NCBI RefSeq assembly: GCF_001522585.2
Contig: NZ_CP013374.1
Coordinates: 186,001-250,000, forward strand
Direction: 5' to 3'
Length of the DNA: 64,000 nt
Source of the DNA: Burkholderia sp. NRF60-BP8
GTDB taxonomy: Bacteria > Pseudomonadota > Gammaproteobacteria > Burkholderiales > Burkholderiaceae
A program made the translations under genes and the position numbers. Below are positions 17,766 to 24,330 of the stretch, piece by piece (position 1 is the stretch's first letter; each line of letters begins with the position of its first letter). The notes under the pieces are model-generated. The model had not been told where the DNA came from. It saw nothing but the letters and a program-made list of their open reading frames with translations, and searched no databases.

Positions 17766-17987
17766 ATGAAATTCAGAAAACGCGCCGGGCAGGTCGAGGC
17801 AACGCGCTGGTTCGCCGACGGCGACCATGAACGGGTAGAGCGCCGTCACGGCAGGTGGGCGGTCGCGACGCCGGAAGGCTGGCGCTCGGTGAAGCCGGGC
17901 GACTGGATCCTGCGCGACGAATGCGGCAACTGCTGGCCGATGGACGACGGCCTGTTCATGCATTGCTACGAACCGGTCGCCGATTGA
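17766..17987 (+). CDS. Small PGDYG-like protein (phage-associated family)
   Basis: The 73-residue protein starts MKFRKRAGQVEATRWF and ends with a VKPGDWILRDECGNCWPMDD segment. This is the 'V.PGD(W/Y)I......G..YP' pattern of small proteins common in phages and prophage remnants. No phage structural gene is nearby. It lies 23 bp after the FliT-like gene and may be co-transcribed. Its function is unknown. Confidence 0.55.
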   Translation: MKFRKRAGQVEATRWFADGDHERVERRHGRWAVATPEGWRSVKPGDWILRDECGNCWPMDDGLFMHCYEPVAD

Positions 17988-18008
17988 CCCGGCCCCGGCT
18001 CGCCCCGC

Positions 18009-18563
18009 TTAGCGACGCCTGCGCGAAAACATCAACGAATCGGCATCGTTGAAGCGGATGCGCTGCGGCTCGCCGTAACCGGCTTTCTCCGCGACCCGAA
18101 TCGATGCGACGTTGGTCGGTGCGATCAGGCACACGCTGCGCTCGAACCGCTGCTGCGCGTCGAGCCATTCGAGCGCGGCAGCGAGCGCCTCGGTCGCGTA
18201 GCCGTTGCCTTGCGCCCATGTCGCCAGCGCCCAGCCGGCTTCCGGCACGCCGCGAATCGGCGGCTCGATGTTCCGGTGGAAATCCGCGAAGCCGAGATCG
18301 CCGACATAGCGGCCCGACGCCTTTTCGCGGATCGCCCAGTAGCCATAGCCGAGCAGCGGCCACAGCCCACGATACGCGAGCATGCGCATCCACGAGTCGC
18401 GCGGCTTGGAAGGCTCGCCGTTGAAGATGTGCGCGACGACGCCGGGTTCCGCCCACATCGCGGCGAGCGCGTCGAAGTCGCCGAGCGGATGGCCTTCGAG
18501 AATCAGGCGCGGCGTATCGAGAACGGGCGGGGACGAAACGGGGGGTACGGCGCTGAATGTCAT
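18009..18563 (-). CDS. GNAT-family N-acetyltransferase (RimJ/RimL type)
   Basis: The 184-residue product is a GNAT acetyltransferase of the RimJ/RimL-like subgroup. It begins LDTPRLILEGHPLGDFDAL, has GYWAIREKASGRYVGDLGF in the core, and the acetyl-CoA pocket is marked by AQGNGYATEALAAALEWL, then NVASIRVAEKAGY. It acetylates an amine or a protein N-terminus using acetyl-CoA; the substrate is unknown. Two starts are possible, ATG 18563 (used) and ATG 18575. Confidence 0.85.
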   Translation of the reverse strand: MTFSAVPPVSSPPVLDTPRLILEGHPLGDFDALAAMWAEPGVVAHIFNGEPSKPRDSWMRMLAYRGLWPLLGYGYWAIREKASGRYVGDLGFADFHRNIEPPIRGVPEAGWALATWAQGNGYATEALAAALEWLDAQQRFERSVCLIAPTNVASIRVAEKAGYGEPQRIRFNDADSLMFSRRRR

Positions 18564-18910
18564 CGGGCGTTCCATGAGGAAGGGGCGGCGACGCAGCGCG
18601 CCGCGCTTGGGCCTCGTACGATACCGCGTAAACGGCGATGTGGACGCAAATCCCCACCTGCATCGGTGCATGCGACCGCATCGCGCGGATGGCCGGGTCC
18701 GGCGCTGCCCGCACCAACCGGCCCGAGTGACGACGTCGCGGTCCGGCGCGTCCGCGGGGCGCTCGACGAATGCGGGCCGTTCGCCGCCCGATGGCGAATC
18801 CCCGTCGCGCATACCGACTGCGGCGAGCGGTCGGCCCGCTTCCCGACGGCGGCGCATCGATGCGCGCGCGTTGCGCACAACGCGGCATCGCGTCCGTGCC
18901 GAACGGCAGG
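18564..18910. other. Intergenic region, no gene recognised
   Basis: These 347 bases between two minus-strand genes are GC-rich and show no reading frame with a convincing ribosome site or family match. Presumably it holds the promoter of the acetyltransferase gene. Confidence 0.3.
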
Positions 18911-19132
18911 TTACTTGCGGCTCTTCAGGAAATTGCGACCCTGCGCGGTGATCGACGCGCCTGAGCGTCCGTTCGCCGCATGGCTGACGAAGCCCGCGCC
19001 GACGAGTTCCTGTTCGATCGACCAGCCGAGCGCCGGCGCGTCGCGGCCGTAACGAACATCCGCGAGGCGTTCGAGCGCCCAGATCGCGGAGGCCGACAGG
19101 TTGGGGGTGTTGGACGTCAGGTTGTCGTTCAT
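18911..19132 (-). CDS. Conserved hypothetical small protein
   Basis: This 73-residue soluble protein begins MNDNLTSNTPNLSASAIWALERLADVRY and ends AQGRNFLKSRK. The ALERL..V and GFVSHA..GRSGASITAQGR layout looks like a compact winged-helix or restriction-endonuclease-associated fold, but no family was recognised. A good AGGAAG lies directly upstream of the ATG. It sits 64 bp downstream of the HPr-like gene on the same strand, so the two may form a unit. Confidence 0.6.
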   Translation of the reverse strand: MNDNLTSNTPNLSASAIWALERLADVRYGRDAPALGWSIEQELVGAGFVSHAANGRSGASITAQGRNFLKSRK

Positions 19133-19196
19133 CGCTTCCTCTGGAAATGGCGTTTCGGTGGACGGCGCGCGGCCGCTGAATCGGCGGCGCCGGGCG

Positions 19197-19460
19197 TCAG
19201 CTTGCCTGGAGCAACGGCAGCAGCGCGTGCAGCGCCGCTTCCTCGTCGGGGCCGGTGGCGAGCACCTGGGCCGACGTGCCGCCGTGAACCTGGAGCGCCG
19301 CAATCGCGCCGCTGTCTTTTGCGTTGCTGCCGTGCCCGTTCGCGATCAACTGGATGTCGCTCTCGAAGCGGCGTGCCGCGGCGACGGCCGCGTCGCGCGC
19401 GGCGCGCCCCCGATTGCGGTTCCAGGCGGGGCCGATTTCAACGTACACGACGGTTGGCAC
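19197..19460 (-). CDS. HPr-like protein lacking the phospho-histidine
   Basis: The 87-residue product aligns over its last two thirds with the PTS phosphocarrier HPr without gaps. FESDIQLIANGHGSNAKDSG corresponds to the F.S.I.....G....AKS region, and GTSAQVLATGPDEEAALHAL to the G..V.I.A.G.DE..A...L region. The segment that should hold GLHARPA reads NRNRGRAA, so the catalytic His15 is absent. The position of regulatory Ser46 is Asp. It therefore cannot carry phosphate in the normal way and may be a regulatory paralog. A GTG start is inferred from GGAGG 11 bases upstream. No PTS enzyme gene is near. Confidence 0.6.
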   Translation of the reverse strand: MPTVVYVEIGPAWNRNRGRAARDAAVAAARRFESDIQLIANGHGSNAKDSGAIAALQVHGGTSAQVLATGPDEEAALHALLPLLQAS

Positions 19461-19829
19461 GATGCTGGAAGCCTCCGGGCGGGTGGGCGCGGCAGCGCGC
19501 GACATGCACGGTTGCGCACGTGCTGCGGGACCTCGGGCGGCCGGCATCGACGATTTCCCGCAGGGTCGCGGGGCGCCGGCCGGGCGGATTGCATGCGCCA
19601 TTCGGCGCGAACTTGCCGACATCCGCTGCAAAGGTGCATTCAAATTCGCGGATTGTCGAAAGTGGACGATTATAATGCATCGGCCTGATCATGTGAATTG
19701 CATTATAATGCCGTGTGCGCCGATGCCGGCTCGCGGTCCTGCCGCGGGCGCGTCGCCGCACCTCCGGGCGCGCAACCTGCTCGTCCGCATCCTCGATCGA
19801 CCCGAACGCCTCCCCGAATGGAAACCGCA
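19461..19829. other. Divergent intergenic region with AT-rich inverted repeat
   Basis: This is the 369-base region between the HPr-like gene and yjdM. It is GC-rich apart from an AT-rich segment near 19665-19710 that carries the inverted repeat listed separately. No protein gene is supported. Confidence 0.4.
19669..19709. promoter_or_regulatory. Paired ATTATAATGC inverted repeat (operator/promoter candidate)
   Basis: ATTATAATGC at 19669-19678 is mirrored by GCATTATAAT at 19700-19709, with a 31-bp centre-to-centre spacing (about three helical turns). Each arm contains TATAAT, a perfect -10 hexamer, and the core ATTATAAT is itself palindromic, so it could serve promoters in both directions or bind a dimeric repressor. 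The same ATTATAAT octamer recurs at 21351-21358, just upstream of the ribbon-helix-helix gene. Confidence 0.45.
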
Positions 19830-20171
19830 ATGAACGCTCCCGCCTGCCCGCAATGCGCGATGGAAAACACCTATCCCGACGGCGCGCTGACCGTGTGCGC
19901 GGACTGCGGCCATGAATGGTCGGCCGACGCCGGCGCCGAGGCCGGCGACGAACCGGCAGGCGACGTCGTCAAGGACGCGAACGGCAACGTGCTGTCGGAC
20001 GGCGATTCGGTCGTGCTGATCAAGGATCTGCGCGTGAAGGGTTCGTCGATCACGCTGAAGATGGGCACCAAGGTCAAGAGCATCCGGCTCGTCGGCGGCG
20101 ATCACGAAGTCGACTGCAAGACCGACATGGGCGGTTTCATGCTGAAGGCGTGCTACCTGAAGAAGTTCTGA
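19830..20171 (+). CDS. yjdM: Zinc-ribbon protein YjdM (PhnA family)
   Basis: The 113-residue protein is a clear YjdM/PhnA homolog. It has an N-terminal zinc ribbon with two CxxC knuckles (CPQC, CADC) and the highly conserved C-terminal KDANGNVLSDGDSVVLIKDL and VKGSS..LK.GTKVK.IRLV segments. Despite its old annotation in alkylphosphonate use, the family has no proven role in C-P lyase, and no phn genes are present here. The ATG at 19830 gives the family-typical start; an in-frame ATG four codons upstream is also possible. Confidence 0.9.
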   Translation: MNAPACPQCAMENTYPDGALTVCADCGHEWSADAGAEAGDEPAGDVVKDANGNVLSDGDSVVLIKDLRVKGSSITLKMGTKVKSIRLVGGDHEVDCKTDMGGFMLKACYLKKF

Positions 20172-20184
20172 GCGCACGGTTCAC

Positions 20185-21075
20185 GTGACCGTCGCATCCG
20201 CGTTTTCATCCGCCGAGTTTTCAGCCGAGTACCCGCGCATGGCCGAGGATCGAACTTCCTACGACGCGTTCGTCAGGTTCCTGGCGACGCCGCTGAACGA
20301 CGGCCGGCCCTTCGTGCTGGAGACGCAGCACGCGCTCTCGCTGCACTTCGATCATTTCGGCACCCAAAGCTTCATGTCGCTGCGCGATCCGGTGCAGCTG
20401 ACGCTCGGTTATACGCGCGTGATGATGGGTTTCCTGCTGCTGCAGGCCGATCCCGCACACATCTGCATGCTCGGGCTCGGCGGCGGTTCGCTCGCGAAGT
20501 ACTGCTATCGCCACCTGCCCGGCACCGCGATCGACGCGGTCGAGATCAATCCTGACGTGATCGCGCTGCGCAACGTGTTCAGGATTCCTGCCGACGATGC
20601 GCGCTTGCGCGTGATATGCGCGGATGGCGCGGATCATCTGGAACGGGCGGACGTCCGCACGGACGTGATCCTGCACGATGCGTTCGTCGCCGACGGTATG
20701 CGCGGCCGCTGTGCGGGCCGCACCTTCCTCGACGCGTGCCGCGCGCGCCTGAGCGAATCCGGGGTGCTCGCGATCAATTTCATGGACGACGATCCGGCAT
20801 TGCCGCAGCACCTCGAGCAACTGCGATCGGTATTCGGTTCGTCGTATGCGCTGGCGCCGTGCGGCGACGACAACAACTTCGTTGCATTCGCATGGAAGGA
20901 CGGCAGCCGGCTGCCGTCGTTGCGTATCCTGCTGGAGCGGGCGCTTGCCTGCCCGCAGGCCGGCGAACTGAAGCTGGCGGCCACCGCGAGGCGCATGAAG
21001 CACGGCGAGGGCATCGATCCGCGCCGGCTGGTCTGGCGCGCGCAGTCGCACGAACGCTGGGAGATCGGCGCGTAA
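20185..21075 (+). CDS. Spermidine-synthase-like methyltransferase-fold protein
   Basis: The 296-residue protein has the Rossmann fold of the spermidine synthase family. It shows CMLGLGGGSLAKYCYRHLP (nucleotide loop), AVEINPDVIALRNVF with the acidic ribose-binding residue, and ADGADHL...DVILHDAF at the catalytic position. These SpeE-like proteins are widespread and often of unknown substrate; some lack polyamine synthase activity. A GTG start at 20185 is used; ATG at 20239 would remove 18 residues. It follows yjdM by 13 bp. Confidence 0.75.
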   Translation: MTVASAFSSAEFSAEYPRMAEDRTSYDAFVRFLATPLNDGRPFVLETQHALSLHFDHFGTQSFMSLRDPVQLTLGYTRVMMGFLLLQADPAHICMLGLGGGSLAKYCYRHLPGTAIDAVEINPDVIALRNVFRIPADDARLRVICADGADHLERADVRTDVILHDAFVADGMRGRCAGRTFLDACRARLSESGVLAINFMDDDPALPQHLEQLRSVFGSSYALAPCGDDNNFVAFAWKDGSRLPSLRILLERALACPQAGELKLAATARRMKHGEGIDPRRLVWRAQSHERWEIGA

Positions 21076-21132
21076 CGGTCGTTGCGGATACCTGGGGGCA
21101 CTGAGCGGCGGCGCGTGCCTTTGCGGCCGCGC

Positions 21133-21318
21133 TTATTTCACGCGCTTGCCGATCGCGCTCCGGGTCTTGTACGTGACGCCGTGCCGGTCGAGATATTCGC
21201 GGATCAACTGCCGCACGACTTGCGACGGCGTAAGATCCTGCTCCGCGCAGAGCATCTCGAAGGCTTCCTTCTTCGCGGGATCGATCAGGACGGTCAGGCG
21301 GGCGGTTTTCGTTTCCAT
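21133..21318 (-). CDS. Ribbon-helix-helix (CopG/Arc-type) DNA-binding protein
   Basis: The 61-residue protein starts METKTARLTVLIDPAKKEAFEMLCAE, a beta-strand plus helix typical of MetJ/Arc/CopG repressors, followed by DLTPSQVVRQLIREYLDRHG as the second helix. It would bind DNA as a dimer of dimers. No toxin gene is adjacent, so it need not be an antitoxin. The ATTATAAT sequence lies about 33-40 bases upstream of its ATG and may be its own operator. Confidence 0.75.
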   Translation of the reverse strand: METKTARLTVLIDPAKKEAFEMLCAEQDLTPSQVVRQLIREYLDRHGVTYKTRSAIGKRVK

Positions 21319-21350
21319 GACGGGGCGAGGGTGGTCGGTATGTTAATCAA

Positions 21351-21358
21351 ATTATAAT
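21351..21358. promoter_or_regulatory. ATTATAAT palindrome upstream of the ribbon-helix-helix gene
   Basis: This octamer is identical to the core of the two repeats at 19669-19709 and lies in the promoter region of the minus-strand ribbon-helix-helix gene. It contains a -10-like TATAAT on both strands. It is a candidate autoregulatory site, inferred from position only. Confidence 0.3.
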
Positions 21359-21407
21359 CGATCCGCTTTCGGCGTTGCCGTGCGCAAGCGCCGCCCGTGG
21401 CGCACGG

Positions 21408-22166
21408 TCAGCGTCTGCTGCGCAGCAGCGCGAGCAGATCGTCGATCACCGGCACGATCGCGAGCGTGACGAGTATCGCCGCGAGCGGCACGGTCGATAC
21501 GTAGCCCACATGCTTGAAACCGATGGCGCCGGCGAGGCCGCCGACGAAGAACGACGCGAGCATCGTCGCGTGAATCCTCAGTTTCGAACGGTTGGCGATC
21601 ACCGCGTGCGCGTCGACGTCGATGGCCGAGCGGTTCCAGTAGAACAGCTTCCCGAGCTCGATGCCGAGATCGGTCACGATGCCCGTCACGTGCGTCGTGC
21701 GGATTTCCGCGCCCGACAGCTTCGTGATCGTCGCGTTCTGCAGCCCCATGATGAAGCACAGCAGCGTCACGGTCACCGGCACGAAGAAGGTTTCCCACAG
21801 CGCGAGGTGGCTGCCGAGCAGCCCGAACAGCAACAGCAGCGCGGCTTCGACTAGCAGCGGCAGCATGAACTGGCTGTGCAGCCCGCGGCGGCGCCCCCAG
21901 TTGACGAGGATCGCCGAGCAACTGGCGCCGATCAGGAACGACCCGAGCGAACTGATGCCGGCGAGCGCGAACCGTACGTCGCCGAGGGCCGTCTGGTCGG
22001 CGATTGCCGACACGATGCCGCTCATGTGCGACGTGTACTGCTTGACCGCGAGAAAGCCGCCGGCATTGGCCGCGCCGGCGACGAACGCGAGCGAAAACCC
22101 GAGCTGGCGGTTCGCGGCCGCACTGCGGTGTTTTCCCGTCAGGTTTCGGAAATACTGCGCTGGCAT
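21408..22166 (-). CDS. DUF1275 (YoaK-like) family membrane protein
   Basis: The 252-residue inner-membrane protein matches DUF1275. It contains the N-terminal FVAGAANAGGFLAVKQYTSHMSGIVS signature, then about six transmembrane helices, and the central GLQNATITKLSGAEIRTTHVTGIVTDLG motif that is diagnostic for the family. The transported substrate or function is unknown. It lies upstream of and on the same strand as the ribbon-helix-helix gene. Confidence 0.85.
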   Translation of the reverse strand: MPAQYFRNLTGKHRSAAANRQLGFSLAFVAGAANAGGFLAVKQYTSHMSGIVSAIADQTALGDVRFALAGISSLGSFLIGASCSAILVNWGRRRGLHSQFMLPLLVEAALLLLFGLLGSHLALWETFFVPVTVTLLCFIMGLQNATITKLSGAEIRTTHVTGIVTDLGIELGKLFYWNRSAIDVDAHAVIANRSKLRIHATMLASFFVGGLAGAIGFKHVGYVSTVPLAAILVTLAIVPVIDDLLALLRSRR

Positions 22167-22401
22167 AAGGGCTTCGCTCTATCGTCGCGGATGCGCGGGT
22201 ACAGGCGGAAAACCGGCGTGGGCAGCGTGGCGCGCACGCCGTCCGCGCCGGATGCCGGGCCGTCTATTCATGTGATGAACATGGTAATTCCATTATCATA
22301 CTCTGTTGGCTGGATGGTGCTTTCAGTACAATGATGCGAGGCGCCGCCGGCTGGCCGTTTCTCCGCAGCGCGCGCTTGCGATCACTTCTGCTCACCGCTT
22401 C

Positions 22402-22752
22402 ATGACCCCGATCAAGTTCATCCTTCGCTACACGGCGATTCCGTTCACGGCCATCGTCGCCGTGGTGATCTGGACCGTCATACCATCGTCGAAAGAGATC
22501 GATGCGAGACAATACGCGGCGCTGTCGCGCGCGTACGCGAGTTTCCCGCTGCCGTTCCGGCGCGAGATCTCCGACACGATGGAGCACGGCACGATCAACG
22601 ACCGGCGCTACCAGGCACTCGTGCGCGATTCGCTCGGCAACGGCGTCGCGCTGGACTGGCCGGCGTCGGGCGTCGGCGGCGTCGCCGACGAGCGGCACAA
22701 ACTGGCCGAACTGATTCGGGCCGATTCGGAACTTCAAAGGCAACGGCAATGA
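22402..22752 (+). CDS. Hypothetical protein with N-terminal membrane helix
   Basis: The 116-residue protein has one hydrophobic helix at about residues 8-28 (YTAIPFTAIVAVVIWTVI) and a soluble, charged remainder (PLPFRREISDTMEHGTINDRRY). It is probably a membrane-anchored or exported protein of unknown role. Its stop overlaps the start of the next small membrane gene, so the two are likely coupled. Confidence 0.6.
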   Translation: MTPIKFILRYTAIPFTAIVAVVIWTVIPSSKEIDARQYAALSRAYASFPLPFRREISDTMEHGTINDRRYQALVRDSLGNGVALDWPASGVGGVADERHKLAELIRADSELQRQRQ

Positions 22753-22961
22753 AAACCCTGCTGGTCTCTGTGGCATTCGCGATGATCATCGCGAGCCTGA
22801 TCTTCGCGCTGTACTTCATGAATCACGATCGCGGCAAGTCCAAGCGGATGGCGTGGTCGCTCGCCGCGCGCGTCGGGTTGTCGGTCATGCTGTTTCTGTC
22901 GCTGCTGATCGCGTACAAGCTCGGCTGGATCGAACCGACCGGCTTGCCGATCGGGCGGTGA
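22749..22961 (+). CDS. DUF2909-like twin-transmembrane small protein
   Basis: The 70-residue product consists of two transmembrane helices (about residues 2-24 and 39-60) joined by a basic loop HDRGKSKRMAW, the layout of DUF2909 'twin transmembrane' proteins. In many beta-proteobacteria that family is found near cytochrome oxidase assembly genes, but here it is translationally coupled to an unrelated small gene. Its function is unknown. Confidence 0.6.
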   Translation: MKTLLVSVAFAMIIASLIFALYFMNHDRGKSKRMAWSLAARVGLSVMLFLSLLIAYKLGWIEPTGLPIGR

Positions 22962-22970
22962 GCCGGTGGA

Positions 22971-22995
22971 CGCCTCGCCGCATGCGGGGCGTTTT
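22971..22995 (+). terminator. Rho-independent terminator-like hairpin
   Basis: A GC-rich hairpin (arms within CGCCTCGC and GCGGGGCG) is followed directly by TTTT. It lies 10 bases after the stop of the twin-transmembrane gene and separates it from the accessory bacteriocin region. Confidence 0.6.
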
Positions 22996-23353
22996 CGCAA
23001 ACGCAGGTTTGATGGGTTAATGAAGCTATTGTGATAAGAATACTTATCCCGATAGATGTAGTGCAGATACCTCCGTGACATGGGAGCTTGGCGACCCAAG
23101 GACCATCTGTGACAGATCGGCCGCGGCGATGATCAAAATCGACCAGAGCCCGACCGAAAGCGAGGTGAAGCGCTCGCGGACGATTACCGCGCCAGAACCC
23201 GGCACCGCCGCGACCGTGGTCGCCGAACCGGGATAGATGGTCGATCCGTCCATCAACCGGCAAGCATCGTGCCATCGGATGTGCATCGGCACGCGTATCG
23301 AGTGTCTGCCGGATGCGCGAGCAATCCGCCAGGCATCCAACTGAGACGTGATC
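22996..23353. other. Intergenic boundary of the accessory patch
   Basis: These 358 bases begin AT-rich (near 23020-23060) and become mixed in composition. Short minus-strand frames exist, including one at 23044-23340 with a hydrophobic GLWSILIIAAADL stretch, but none has a family match or convincing ribosome site. The sequence may hold a decayed gene. Confidence 0.35.
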
Positions 23354-23396
23354 CCCCCACTAAATGCAAATACGAATCATTTGCATTTAGTGGGGG
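23354..23396. promoter_or_regulatory. Perfect 18-bp inverted repeat upstream of the bacteriocin gene
   Basis: The arms 23354-23371 and 23379-23396 (CCCCCACTAAATGCAAAT and its exact complement) surround a 7-base spacer. The right arm contains the -35 hexamer TTGCAT of the predicted promoter, so the element could be a repressor or activator operator. It could alternatively be the end of a small mobile element; no target duplication was recognised. Confidence 0.65.
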
Positions 23397-23408
23397 CAGG
23401 GATAGAAT
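23381..23408 (+). promoter_or_regulatory. Sigma-70-type promoter candidate for the bacteriocin gene
   Basis: TTGCAT (23381-23386) and TAGAAT (23403-23408) are separated by 16 bp. Transcription would start near 23415, at the base of the leader hairpin, giving a 5' leader of about 60 bases before the bacteriocin start. Confidence 0.45.
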
Positions 23409-23414
23409 TGCCGG

Positions 23415-23438
23415 GCTGATCCTTATCGCAGGATCAGC
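23415..23438 (+). promoter_or_regulatory. Leader hairpin in the bacteriocin 5' region
   Basis: GCTGATCC (23415-23422) pairs perfectly with GGATCAGC (23431-23438) around an 8-base loop. It would form at the extreme 5' end of the predicted transcript and is followed by AATTTTTAG. It could stabilise the mRNA or act as an attenuator. Confidence 0.45.
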
Positions 23439-23477
23439 ACCGCCAATTTTTAGTTCAATCAAGCGAGGTGACATGTA

Positions 23478-23780
23478 ATGTTCGCAGAGCTTACTAAAGA
23501 AGAAATCGCAGCTGTTTCCGGGGCGGCAGGAGAGGGAGCGCTGGTCGGTTCCGCTGTCGGATGGCTCGCTGGCCGAGTCGGTGGTGCAGAAGCAGGCGGC
23601 GCACTAGGGGCATGTATAGGATCAGTTGTTCCTGGTGTGGGTACTGTTGGAGGTGCAGTTATCGGAGCCGGCTTGGGTGCGATATATGGCCCGGGAGCAG
23701 GAGCGGCATTGGGCGGCTATATTGGCGGAAATATCCCGGATGGCATGTGGAAAGCCATCACGGGTAAAAACGGCCCCTAA
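23478..23780 (+). CDS. Putative class II bacteriocin/microcin precursor with double-glycine-type leader
   Basis: The 100-residue peptide has a short N-terminus MFAELTKEEIAAVSGA that fits the double-glycine leader consensus (EL...E...VSG followed by G, A or S), implying cleavage after GA at residue 16 by a C39-peptidase ABC exporter. The remaining 84 residues are almost only Gly, Ala, Val and Ile in repeated GxxxG glycine-zipper spacing (GALVGSAVGWLAGRVGG, GGAVIGAGLGAIYGPG), with one Cys, as in pore-forming bacteriocins. GAGGTGA lies 8 bases before the ATG. Codon use and AT content differ from the flanks, which points to transfer. No exporter is encoded nearby. A glycine-zipper envelope protein is the main alternative. 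Confidence 0.7.
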   Translation: MFAELTKEEIAAVSGAAGEGALVGSAVGWLAGRVGGAEAGGALGACIGSVVPGVGTVGGAVIGAGLGAIYGPGAGAALGGYIGGNIPDGMWKAITGKNGP

Positions 23781-23797
23781 TATGACTTGAGGAAGGC

Positions 23798-23825
23798 GAA
23801 GCGGATATATGGATATATCCGCTTC
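23798..23825 (+). terminator. 13-bp inverted repeat between bacteriocin and immunity candidate
   Basis: GAAGCGGATATAT (23798-23810) and its exact complement (23813-23825) are separated by two bases and followed by a pyrimidine-rich CGTCTCTTTC. It begins 18 bases after the bacteriocin stop, so it probably acts as a terminator or partial terminator that keeps downstream expression lower than the peptide gene. Confidence 0.5.
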
Positions 23826-23864
23826 CGTCTCTTTCATTATCAAATTGTTGAGGCCGCGTTGATC

Positions 23865-24254
23865 ATGATGAATAGTCCTGAGAGTGGCATTGTCAAGATA
23901 ATAAAAATCAATGCTGTTGCGTGTGTATTTGGTATAATTTTGATTGCCGTGTCAAAGCCGAATCTGGTTGCAAATTACATTGCATATGGACTATCTGGTG
24001 CGGTTTGCGTTTACCTCGTCAGCAGATATGTCATAGAGTCGATTAACTTCCTGTCTGAGAAGAAAATCTTTGCCTCCTCTTCGTTTTATACCGGGGCTGG
24101 AATATTGACCGCGTCAATGTCGACATTTGGGGTGGTCGGAACAGTCTTATTCGGGAAAATTTCAGGGTTGGCGTATATTTCGTTTGTTGTTATTGGTGGG
24201 GAGCTTGGCGAGTATAGGAAGATAATCGTCAGGGAAAGGTGCGGTAAATTGTGA
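23865..24254 (+). CDS. Small polytopic membrane protein, candidate bacteriocin immunity protein
   Basis: The 129-residue product has four predicted transmembrane helices (about residues 11-29, 32-55, 72-95 and 97-113) with short basic ends, and no recognised family. The gene is markedly AT-rich and has codon use foreign to the surrounding genome, like the bacteriocin gene 85 bp upstream. Small polytopic membrane proteins directly downstream of class II bacteriocins usually confer self-immunity, so this is the inferred role. ATG 23865 or 23868 is preferred, because the earlier TTG at 23787 would put the terminator-like repeat inside the coding region. Confidence 0.6.
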   Translation: MMNSPESGIVKIIKINAVACVFGIILIAVSKPNLVANYIAYGLSGAVCVYLVSRYVIESINFLSEKKIFASSSFYTGAGILTASMSTFGVVGTVLFGKISGLAYISFVVIGGELGEYRKIIVRERCGKL

Positions 24255-24330
24255 ATTAAAATTTCATGCCTTCGCTGATGTGTCGAAAGATTCGTTCAGC
24301 GAGGTGGGCCGGCCATCCGCGCATCGCCGT

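Noticed and set aside
21378..21407. 8-bp inverted repeat CCGTGCGC/GCGCACGG at the end of the DUF1275 gene
   Set aside because: It is not followed by a T-run in the direction of transcription, so terminator function is not supported.
23044..23340. Minus-strand 98-residue frame with a hydrophobic C-terminal part
   Set aside because: No ribosome site or family match; kept only as a possible decayed gene in the gap description.
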